A DNA stretch of 5,009 nucleotides from an uncultured Veillonella sp. (lineage in GTDB: Bacteria > Bacillota > Negativicutes > Veillonellales > Veillonellaceae). The notes below the pieces were generated by a model. That model ran no database searches and was not told the DNA's origin. It saw nothing but the letters and a program-made list of their open reading frames with translations. The position numbers were made by a program, and so were the translations under genes. Numbering within the stretch: position 1 is the first letter of the stretch; each line of letters begins with the position of its first letter. Below, piece after piece: positions 1-5,009 of this stretch. The stretch is from the NCBI GenBank assembly GCA_900550175.1, contig URQX01000112.1:1-5009 (forward strand). The letters are read 5' to 3'.

Positions 1-478
1 ACGCAATAATAAGATCAACCTCTTTTTCTACAGGTGTCATATCAGATGTACCAGAAACATTACCACCTGGATGTTCGTTAGATTGAACGAGTTTTGCTGT
101 AACGTAGTCTGTAATAGCAGTACCCATGATAGGAATATCATGAGATGCGTTTGCCATAGTTTGTGCAGATGGCGTTGCAATGGCTAATACTAAATCCTTT
201 TTATCAGATACAAAACGTTGAGCAATACTATTCAAATTAGATTGGTCAGCTTGAGCATTTTGTTGGTCTAATTTGATGTTTTCCCCATCTTTATAACCTT
301 TAGATGCAAGGCCATCAACAAAGCCTTTATTAGCGGCATCAAGAGATGGATGTTCTACCAATTGAATAACGCCGATTTTCTTTTGATCATTAGTTGCTGT
401 GTTGGAACCGCAACCAGCTACCATAGCCATAATAGAGATAGCACTAAGTGCTACTGCAATACCTTTTTTCCAGTTCAT
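1..478 (-). CDS. TrpX-like ABC transporter substrate-binding lipoprotein, second copy (C-terminal part outside window)
   Basis: Extracellular or periplasmic solute receptor of an ABC importer, resembling the TrpX / ABC_sub_bind (PF04392) family. The 159 codons in view stay open to the left edge, so about half of a usual 320-330 residue protein is visible. It starts at ATG 478-476 with MNWKKGIA, a hydrophobic signal segment and a lipobox VAGC with the lipidated Cys at residue 23. The mature part opens with IGVIQLVEHPSLDAANKGF, typical of this family, and later has HDIPIMGTAITDY and GGNVSGTSDM. It is about 70% identical by eye to the neighbouring copy at 503-1480 and follows it by 24 bases on the same strand, so the two are probably co-transcribed. 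Ligands of relatives include aromatic amino acids, but the ligand here cannot be read from sequence. Family assignment is confident; substrate is unknown. Confidence 0.93.
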   Translation of the reverse strand, partial: MNWKKGIAVALSAISIMAMVAGCGSNTATNDQKKIGVIQLVEHPSLDAANKGFVDGLASKGYKDGENIKLDQQNAQADQSNLNSIAQRFVSDKKDLVLAIATPSAQTMANASHDIPIMGTAITDYVTAKLVQSNEHPGGNVSGTSDMTPVEKEVDLIIA

Positions 479-484
479 ATGTAA

Positions 485-490
485 CTCCTT
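485..490 (-). promoter_or_regulatory. Ribosome binding site of the second lipoprotein gene
   Basis: On the minus strand AAGGAG lies 6 bases before the ATG at 478. It sits in the 24-base gap after the stop codon of the upstream paralogue, so the second gene has its own strong translation start although it probably shares the transcript. Confidence 0.85.
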
Positions 491-502
491 ACCAGTTCTG
501 TA

Positions 503-1480
503 TTAAATCATAGTTGCTTTGTTCATCAACTCTTCTGGTAATGTGATGCCCAATTTTTGTAATTTATCTTTACTTACAACTAATTTAAATTCTTTTTGCA
601 TTTCAATAGGCATATCTTCAACTTTAGCTTCACCAGTTAAAATTTTAGCTGCCATTAAACCTGTTTGGTATCCAAGTTTGTAGTAATCTACGGACAAGGA
701 CATTACAGCACCACCTTTTACGTGGTTATCTTCGCCGCCAAACACAGGAATTTTTGCTGGGTCGGTAATCGCTACAAGATTGCTCATCGCAGAAGCTACT
801 ACATTATCTGTTGGCACATAAATTGCGTCTACACGTTGAGACACAAGATTTTGTGCTGCTTGTTGAATATCGTTTACGTTAGAAACGGTAACTTCTTCAA
901 CCTTAATACCTTTTGTAGCTGCGTAAGCTTTCATTTTCTCAACTTGAATTTGAGAGTTTACTTCACTAGAGCTATAAATAGTACCAATTGTCTTAGCATT
1001 TGGTAATACTTGTAAAATTAAATCAACTTGTTGTTCTACTGGGTTCATATCAGATGTACCAGATACATTACCACCTGGTTTTTCATTAGATTTAACAAGT
1101 TTAGCTGATTCATAATCAGTGATAGCAGTACCCAAGATTGGAATATCATGAGTTGCATTCGCCATAGATTGAGCTGCCGGTGTAGCAATGGCTAAAATTA
1201 AGTTTTTACGATCAGATACAAAGCGCTGTGCAATGCTATTCAAATTAGATTGATCAGCTTGTGCATTTTGTTGGTCAAAAGTGATTTTATCAGCTAAGCC
1301 TTTCTCTTTTAGAGCATCAACAAAACCTTTATTTGCAGCATCAAGTGCAGGATGTTCTACCAGTTGTACTACACCAACCTTGTATTCACCATTAGATGTT
1401 GTTCCATTGGAGCCACAGCCTGTAAATGCCATCAATGCTGCCGCCGTGAGCGCTAGGGCAATACCTTTTTTTAAGTTCAT
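503..1480 (-). CDS. TrpX-like ABC transporter substrate-binding lipoprotein, first copy
   Basis: Complete 325-residue solute-binding lipoprotein of an ABC importer, the normal length for the TrpX / ABC_sub_bind (PF04392) family. Residues 1-22 form a lipoprotein signal: MNLKKG, a hydrophobic run rich in Ala and Leu, then FTGC with the lipidated Cys at 22. The mature protein begins a short Ser/Gly/Thr-rich linker, then VGVVQLVEHPALDAANKGF (about 35-53), HDIPILGTAITDY (111-123), GGNVSGTSDM (136-145), a second-lobe segment TIGTIYSSSEVNS, and VDAIYVPTDN and IPVFGGED further on. The start is supported by the signal peptide and by an AGGAAGGA element 7 bases upstream. It heads a probable operon with the paralogue at 1-478; transporter membrane and ATPase genes are likely further left but not visible. 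Relatives bind aromatic amino acids, while other members have unknown ligands, so I leave the substrate open. Confidence 0.95.
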   Translation of the reverse strand: MNLKKGIALALTAAALMAFTGCGSNGTTSNGEYKVGVVQLVEHPALDAANKGFVDALKEKGLADKITFDQQNAQADQSNLNSIAQRFVSDRKNLILAIATPAAQSMANATHDIPILGTAITDYESAKLVKSNEKPGGNVSGTSDMNPVEQQVDLILQVLPNAKTIGTIYSSSEVNSQIQVEKMKAYAATKGIKVEEVTVSNVNDIQQAAQNLVSQRVDAIYVPTDNVVASAMSNLVAITDPAKIPVFGGEDNHVKGGAVMSLSVDYYKLGYQTGLMAAKILTGEAKVEDMPIEMQKEFKLVVSKDKLQKLGITLPEELMNKATMI

Positions 1481-1487
1481 GGGGATT

Positions 1488-1495
1488 TCCTTCCT
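1488..1495 (-). promoter_or_regulatory. Ribosome binding site of the first lipoprotein gene
   Basis: AGGAAGGA on the minus strand, ending 7 bases before the ATG at 1480. It contains two overlapping AGGA cores and supports the chosen start, which also gives a proper lipoprotein signal peptide. Confidence 0.8.
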
Positions 1496-1519
1496 ATCTG
1501 CAATGACTATAATACATCT

Positions 1520-1548
1520 ATTATAAACAAATTTCTTTACTACATCAA
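1520..1548 (-). promoter_or_regulatory. Predicted sigma-A-type promoter of the lipoprotein operon
   Basis: On the minus strand there is a perfect -10 box TATAAT (1520-1525), a 17-base spacer, and a -35 box TTGATG (1543-1548) matching four of six consensus bases. Transcription would start near 1512-1514, giving a leader of only about 33 bases, too short for a T-box or riboswitch. A 14-base palindrome covers the -35 box and could be an operator. Identified by eye only; no transcript data. Confidence 0.65.
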
Positions 1549-1553
1549 TGTAG
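1540..1553. repeat. Perfect 6-bp-arm palindrome over the -35 box
   Basis: CTACAT-CA-ATGTAG, two 6-base arms around a 2-base centre. It fully contains the predicted -35 element of the lipoprotein promoter, a position where a bound dimeric repressor would block RNA polymerase. The dyad is directly visible; the operator role is inference, and a 6-base arm in AT-rich DNA can arise by chance. Confidence 0.5.
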
Positions 1554-1574
1554 CAGATTAAAGTATTTTACATT

Positions 1575-1603
1575 TGTCCATTTATAGGACACATAAAAAT
1601 GTG
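1575..1603. repeat. Two adjacent short dyads upstream of the lipoprotein promoter
   Basis: TGTCC-(7 bases)-GGACA lies at 1575-1591, and CACAT-AAAA-ATGTG at 1590-1603 immediately beside it, sharing two bases. They lie between the stop of the unknown gene at 1612 and the predicted -35 box. Either might be a protein-binding site or a weak mRNA hairpin at the end of the upstream transcript. Neither is followed by a clear T-run on the minus strand, so a terminator is not supported. Confidence 0.3.
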
Positions 1604-1611
1604 AAATCCTC

Positions 1612-1989
1612 TTATTTTTCGGGAGATGTTAACATATCTTCTGTTAGCTCATTGGCCGCTAAAATATAGTCTTTAAGGGTCCCTTTATCAAGAGCTACCT
1701 TCATAACGGGTACTTCAAATGGATCGAGGATGACACACATTAAAATTTCACCCGTTACATAATAACCAACTACAGCCTCCCCTTCATCAGGATCTAAAGT
1801 TTCACGCTTTACCGTTACACAGTATGGTTTCATGACCTGTGCTGCAGCTTCTGCTACTTCTTCACGATTAGCAATATACTCTTCTGCCTTTGTCTCAGGA
1901 ATATCAAAAATATCGACCTTTACAGTCTTAACCTCAGTAGCCTCTCCCTTCGCTGCCTCTATGGCTGCGCCTAAATCTGTTTGATTCAT
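1612..1989 (-). CDS. Conserved-looking hypothetical protein, 125 residues, acidic
   Basis: I do not recognise this protein. It is 125 residues, acidic, with no signal peptide and no membrane segment, so probably cytoplasmic. Residues 1-55 are rich in Ala, Glu and Lys and look helical (GAAIEAAKGEATEVKTVKV, then AEEYIANREEVAEAAAQVM). Residues 56-105 look like beta strands (YCVTVKRE, EAVVGYYVTGEILMCVILD, VPVMKVALD), followed by a C-terminal helix. Two cysteines (57 and 85) are far apart and do not form a metal motif. The start ATG at 1989 has a GAGGT ribosome site 4 bases upstream. It follows the M18 aminopeptidase by 50 bases on the same strand with no convincing promoter of its own, so co-transcription is likely. 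Reading-frame quality and the ribosome site make a real gene probable; function is unknown. Confidence 0.8.
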   Translation of the reverse strand: MNQTDLGAAIEAAKGEATEVKTVKVDIFDIPETKAEEYIANREEVAEAAAQVMKPYCVTVKRETLDPDEGEAVVGYYVTGEILMCVILDPFEVPVMKVALDKGTLKDYILAANELTEDMLTSPEK

Positions 1990-2007
1990 ATATACCTCAC
2001 ATAGAAT

Positions 2008-2032
2008 GGACTTTCACCAATGGTGAAAGCCC
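2008..2032 (-). repeat. Intercistronic hairpin between the M18 peptidase and the unknown gene
   Basis: A perfect inverted repeat CTTTCACCA-A-TGGTGAAAG (2011-2029) is extended by two more G-C pairs across one A/C mismatch, making an 11-of-12 stem in practice closed by a 3-base loop. It lies 7 bases after the peptidase stop and about 10 bases before the ribosome site of the next gene. On the minus strand it is not followed by a T-run, so it is not a standard intrinsic terminator. An mRNA-stability or processing hairpin, partial attenuator, or protein-binding dyad are all possible. Confidence 0.7.
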
Positions 2033-2039
2033 CATAATT

Positions 2040-3431
2040 TTAGATTGATTCATCAGCTGCATTTAAGAACGCAACATAGCATTGTTTAGCCTCGTAAATA
2101 TCTGCCTTAGATGTAACCTCCCATGGAGCATGCATACTAAGCACAGCCACGCCACAGTCGATAACATTCATACCGTATAATGCCATGATATACGCAATGG
2201 TACCACCACCGCCGAGATCAACCTTACCAAGCTCTGCAGTTTGGTATGTTACATTATTAGATTCCATAACACGACGAATAAAGCCCATGTACTCAGCATT
2301 CGCATCATTAGAGCCAGATTTACCACGAGATCCAGTAAATTTATTGAATACAACACCCATACCTAGGTAAGATGCATTTTTCTTTTCAAAAGCAGATGCA
2401 TATAGCGGATCATAGCCAGCGCTAACATCGGAAGATAACATACGAGAATTCTCCAATGTGCGGCGTACACTTACAGAGTTAGGTTTTCCCATAAGAGTAA
2501 GAACTTCTGCTACTGCATTTTCAAAGAAACGAGATTGCATACCTGTAGCACCAACAGAACCAATTTCTTCTTTATCCACAAGCAAGCAACAAGTTGTGCG
2601 CTTTACATTGTCTACTTCAAGCATAGCTACTAAAGATGTGTACGCGCATACGCGATCATCTTGTCCATAGGCCATAACCATGGAGCGGTCAAAGCCCATA
2701 TCACGAGCCTTGCCTGCTGGTACGATTTCGAGTTCCGCAGATAATAAATCACGTTCTACAAAACCATATTCTTTTTCCAGAAGGTTATTAATAAATTTAG
2801 TAACTCCTTCTTTTTCTTCATCTTTTACAGGACGGCTACCGATAAGTAAATCGAGGGCCTCCCCTTCAATTACCTTAGCAGCATTCTTTTGCATTTGTTC
2901 TTGTCCCAAATGAGGTAACAAGTCAGTAATGCAGAATACAGGATCATTTTCGTTATCCCCAATATTAATGTTGATACGTGTGCCATCTGTTTTAACTACA
3001 ACGCCATGAATAGCAAGAGGCATGGCAACCCAATGGTATTTTTTAATGCCCCCATAATAGTGAGTATCCCAAAATACAAGATTACTATCTTCATATTGTG
3101 GATTTTGTTTTACATCGATACGTGGAGAGTCAATATGAGCACCTAAAATATTCATTCCCAATTCAATATCGTCAGCTCCAATATTAAACAAAGCAATAGA
3201 TTTATCCATATGTGTGTAATAAATCTTGTCACCTGCTTTGATCGGTGTATGGGACTTAATAATATCTTTTAAGTTTACATATCCTTTAGCTTCTGCAAAT
3301 TCAACAGCTTGTACAACGCATTCACGTTCTGTTTTACCATTATCTAAAAATTGACGATATGTATCACTTAAGGCATATACCTTTTCCATTGTGGCATCAT
3401 CATAATTATGCCAAGCATATTTGCGTTCCAT
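2040..3431 (-). CDS. apeA: M18 family metallo-aminopeptidase (aspartyl-aminopeptidase type)
   Basis: Cytoplasmic zinc aminopeptidase that removes N-terminal residues from peptides; characterised M18 enzymes prefer acidic or neutral residues. At 463 residues it fits the clostridial-type M18 group. Visible motifs in order: GAHIDSPRIDVKQNP (97-111) with metal-ligand His99; GQDDR (256-260) with the bridging-metal Asp; LLVDKEEIGSVGATG (283-297) with the catalytic and ligand Glu pair 288-289; MLSSDVSAGYDP (331-342) with ligand Asp335; KSGSNDAN (371-378); DLGGGGTIAYI (405-415); and LSMHAPWEVTSK (431-442) with ligand His434. All expected active-site residues are present. No signal peptide. The ATG at 3431 has an AAAGGA ribosome site 6 bases upstream. 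A plausible promoter precedes it, and an unknown 125-residue gene follows. The symbol is by family resemblance; exact specificity is not determined. Confidence 0.95.
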   Translation of the reverse strand: MERKYAWHNYDDATMEKVYALSDTYRQFLDNGKTERECVVQAVEFAEAKGYVNLKDIIKSHTPIKAGDKIYYTHMDKSIALFNIGADDIELGMNILGAHIDSPRIDVKQNPQYEDSNLVFWDTHYYGGIKKYHWVAMPLAIHGVVVKTDGTRININIGDNENDPVFCITDLLPHLGQEQMQKNAAKVIEGEALDLLIGSRPVKDEEKEGVTKFINNLLEKEYGFVERDLLSAELEIVPAGKARDMGFDRSMVMAYGQDDRVCAYTSLVAMLEVDNVKRTTCCLLVDKEEIGSVGATGMQSRFFENAVAEVLTLMGKPNSVSVRRTLENSRMLSSDVSAGYDPLYASAFEKKNASYLGMGVVFNKFTGSRGKSGSNDANAEYMGFIRRVMESNNVTYQTAELGKVDLGGGGTIAYIMALYGMNVIDCGVAVLSMHAPWEVTSKADIYEAKQCYVAFLNAADESI

Positions 3432-3437
3432 AATCTA

Positions 3438-3443
3438 TCCTTT
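3438..3443 (-). promoter_or_regulatory. Ribosome binding site of the M18 aminopeptidase gene
   Basis: AAAGGA on the minus strand, 6 bases before the ATG at 3431. It fixes the start used here. Confidence 0.75.
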
Positions 3444-3455
3444 CTATAAGCTCAC

Positions 3456-3485
3456 AATATAAACATCATAGCTCTATAGTGTGAA
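3456..3485 (-). promoter_or_regulatory. Possible promoter of the M18 aminopeptidase gene
   Basis: On the minus strand: -35 TTCACA (3480-3485, five of six consensus bases), an 18-base spacer, and -10 TATATT (3456-3461, five of six). It lies in the 69-base gap after the exonuclease stop, which contains no recognisable terminator, so read-through from the upstream genes may also occur. By-eye match only. Confidence 0.5.
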
Positions 3486-3500
3486 CCGCTATTAAAACAA

Positions 3501-4484
3501 TTATTTTTGGCGGTCCTTTTCTAGTTCCGCCTTGCGAAATTCTAAATATTTTCGCTCTTTCTCTCGATTAATTTCAGACTTCTGAGTATATAGAGAACGA
3601 ATTTCGTCCGTACAATGAGTTAATACCTTTGTAACGTAGAATTTAGTACTACCGGACTTAATCGTATATTTTCCAACTTTAAGTTGCACTGCAAAATCGC
3701 CATGTTTCGGACAAATGCCGATGGCAAGATGCTTATCCCCTTGTAATCGTTCTGGCCTAGTCATTTCTAACCGTGTCTGACAATATGGGCAGAAAGATAA
3801 TCGAACCCGTCGATCATGAACGATACGCTTCTTCTCAGGGAAGTTCTCATACATAAAAAATGTTAAAATCGGTGGATATAAGAAAGGATTATTACTTTCC
3901 TTACGAATTTGATCATAATGTAAAATACCTTGTGGTATATCTAGCTTTTGGCATATATGAGCTGTAAATACAGCATCATGTAGCGCATTATGAGCTGATA
4001 AATGCTCCGTTGATATATTGAGGTCCTCCATAGCATGAGCCACAGAATACTGTTGACTCGTACCATATCGCTGATACGCATAAATCATCTGCGCATCAAC
4101 CCATTGATCATAGGATAAAGCTTTCATCCTATGAAGCATCAGATTTTCACGCAGTATGAGAATGTCATCAGACCCCCAAGATAACAACATATACTCATCA
4201 CCACACCAGTTTTGAAAGTACTGCATAGCCGTCTTAAATGGCACACCATGATCGAGTTCTCGTGATGTAATACCTGTCAATTCACGGACATGTTTATGCA
4301 TCCGTGGCAGGTATTGTGGTTTGATGAACATTGTAAAATGATCTACAATGTCCATCTTTTCATTCAGTTTTACCGCTCCGATTTGAATGATTTCCCCTGT
4401 TAACGGCATTTTTGTGCGCTTCATAAAGCTAATGTCATTACTATAGGGTTGATTCCACTCTAAATCAAATACAATATAGTTCAT
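3501..4484 (-). CDS. DEDDh-type 3'-5' exonuclease with C-terminal zinc-ribbon-like segment
   Basis: Predicted 3'-5' exonuclease of the RNase T / DnaQ-like superfamily, closest in style to the KapD/Eri1-type group. Residues 1-182 form the nuclease: YIVFDLEWNQP (3-13) with metal-binding Asp7 and Glu9 (Exo I); IIQIGAVKL (32-40); HVRELTGIT (65-73); LLSWGSDD (100-107) with the Exo II Asp; and HNALHDA (165-171) with His165 and Asp170 (Exo III, H-x4-D). All DEDDh residues are present. Residues 232-261 hold CPYC and CPKH, a CxxC/CxxH pair suggesting a zinc ribbon, then a charged, Lys/Glu-rich tail (302-327). The substrate, RNA or DNA, cannot be told. It begins 4 bases after the GT9 stop with no clear Shine-Dalgarno site, so translation may be coupled to the upstream gene. 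A start further downstream would remove Asp7. Confidence 0.9.
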   Translation of the reverse strand: MNYIVFDLEWNQPYSNDISFMKRTKMPLTGEIIQIGAVKLNEKMDIVDHFTMFIKPQYLPRMHKHVRELTGITSRELDHGVPFKTAMQYFQNWCGDEYMLLSWGSDDILILRENLMLHRMKALSYDQWVDAQMIYAYQRYGTSQQYSVAHAMEDLNISTEHLSAHNALHDAVFTAHICQKLDIPQGILHYDQIRKESNNPFLYPPILTFFMYENFPEKKRIVHDRRVRLSFCPYCQTRLEMTRPERLQGDKHLAIGICPKHGDFAVQLKVGKYTIKSGSTKFYVTKVLTHCTDEIRSLYTQKSEINREKERKYLEFRKAELEKDRQK

Positions 4485-4488
4485 ATGT

Positions 4489-5009
4489 TTATTTCGATTC
4501 TGAAAGCAACGTTTCCACTGCTTTAATAACCTGTTCTTCAGAAATTACGGACAAACCTTTATAATTTCCTTCTTTAATAATTTTTTTCATGCTTTTACCA
4601 AGCTCGTATGAATCCATCGTTTCCAGAACAATAGCATGAGCTTGATACGGCCCATAAAAGAATGGATTTGACGGTCCATAAAGCGCCACGATTGGTACAT
4701 GTTGACTAATGGCCACATGCATTGGACCCGAGTCGTTCGTAATCAACAGATTGCAACGGCTCATGGCTGCAGCTAAAGGACCTAATTGGAACTTACCAGT
4801 TGCCACAATCGGTTCAGTTTCCATTTGTTCCACTACTGGTCGTACCATTTCTAAATCCATAGGACCACCAAGGAATACCGTCTTATACCCTAAACGACCG
4901 AAATGGTCGGCTACATGGGCAAATCTTTCAGCAGGCCAACGTTTCTCAGGAACCGCACTACCAATATTAAAACCGATGAGCGTATCACTATCTGTTAAAC
5001 CATGACTAG
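4489..5009 (-). CDS. Glycosyltransferase family 9 (heptosyltransferase-like), N-terminal part outside window
   Basis: C-terminal 172 residues of a GT9 (GT-B fold) enzyme, the family that transfers heptose from ADP-heptose onto LPS core; it acts at the cytoplasmic face of the inner membrane. The frame is open to the right edge, so the gene enters the window already running. Visible motifs (numbered from the first full codon): IGFNIGSAVPEKRWP (11-25), matching the family's nucleotide-sugar segment with K-R-W-P; YKTVFLGGP (41-49); then LLITNDSGPMHVA (87-99), the family hallmark T-N-D-S-G-P-x-H with Asp92 and His97; and VALYGPSNPFFYGPY (107-121). GT9 proteins are usually about 330-360 residues, so roughly half is missing. 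The Met at 4860 is internal, since family motifs continue upstream of it. The exact acceptor and sugar are unknown. The exonuclease follows after 4 bases, implying one transcript. Confidence 0.92.
   Translation of the reverse strand, partial: SHGLTDSDTLIGFNIGSAVPEKRWPAERFAHVADHFGRLGYKTVFLGGPMDLEMVRPVVEQMETEPIVATGKFQLGPLAAAMSRCNLLITNDSGPMHVAISQHVPIVALYGPSNPFFYGPYQAHAIVLETMDSYELGKSMKKIIKEGNYKGLSVISEEQVIKAVETLLSESK

Noticed and set aside
665..1006. Plus-strand open frame of 113 codons
   Set aside because: Lies entirely antisense to the first lipoprotein gene, and its translation is rich in Cys, Tyr and Phe with no recognisable domain; a shadow frame.
1281..1526. Plus-strand open frame of 81 codons
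   Set aside because: Antisense to the signal-peptide end of the lipoprotein gene, low-complexity translation; a shadow frame.
1481..1611. T-box or other riboswitch leader for the lipoprotein operon
   Set aside because: The best promoter leaves a leader of only about 33 bases, and no T-box sequence or long conserved stem is visible in the gap.
2008..2032. Rho-independent terminator after the aminopeptidase gene
   Set aside because: The stem is strong, but no T-run follows on the minus strand, nor is there one on the plus strand.
1990..2039. Separate promoter for the unknown 125-residue gene
   Set aside because: A TTCACC-like -35 exists inside the hairpin, but there is no acceptable -10 box at a fitting distance.
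2185..2913. Three plus-strand open frames of 61-77 codons within the aminopeptidase gene
   Set aside because: All are antisense to a gene with intact M18 motifs and have Ser/Pro/Arg-rich translations without domains.
4489..4860. A complete 123-residue gene starting at the ATG at 4860
   Set aside because: The same frame stays open to 5009 and encodes GT9 motifs (FNIGSAVPEKRWP, VFLGGP) upstream of that Met, so this is an internal Met of a larger gene cut by the window edge.
4709..5005. Plus-strand open frame of 98 codons
   Set aside because: Antisense to conserved GT9 motifs, with no recognisable product.

Overview
The window looks like chromosomal DNA from a low-GC diderm Firmicute (Negativicutes), most likely Veillonella or a close relative. 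This is inferred from an AT-rich sequence with good AGGA-type ribosome binding sites, a clostridial-style M18 aminopeptidase, Firmicute-type TrpX-like lipoproteins, and a heptosyltransferase-family (GT9) enzyme as expected in an LPS-making diderm. No rRNA or other phylogenetic marker is present, so the genus is not proven.

Every gene is on the minus strand, so transcription runs from the right edge to the left. In that order: (1) a GT9 glycosyltransferase (4489 to beyond 5009) whose N-terminal part lies outside the window; (2) a DEDDh 3'-5' exonuclease with a C-terminal zinc-ribbon-like segment (3501-4484), starting 4 bases after the GT9 stop; (3) an M18 metallo-aminopeptidase (2040-3431) behind a 69-base gap that holds a plausible promoter; (4) a 125-residue acidic protein of unknown function (1612-1989), separated from the peptidase by 50 bases containing a strong hairpin; (5) a 131-base intergenic region with a good promoter and several small dyads; (6) a TrpX-like ABC-transporter substrate-binding lipoprotein (503-1480); and (7) a second, closely related lipoprotein (1-478, cut by the left edge) 24 bases further on.

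The genes seem to form at least two or three transcription units: an envelope-sugar/nuclease pair, a peptidase plus unknown-protein pair, and the start of an amino-acid-type ABC uptake operon with a tandem duplicated binding protein. The permease and ATPase of that transporter are probably beyond the left edge, but this cannot be seen here.

I saw no mobile element, CRISPR array, tRNA or rRNA. The window is mostly ordinary housekeeping content. The points most worth a second look are the tandem receptor duplication, the palindrome on the -35 box of its promoter, the intercistronic hairpin at 2008-2032, and the unrecognised 125-residue protein.
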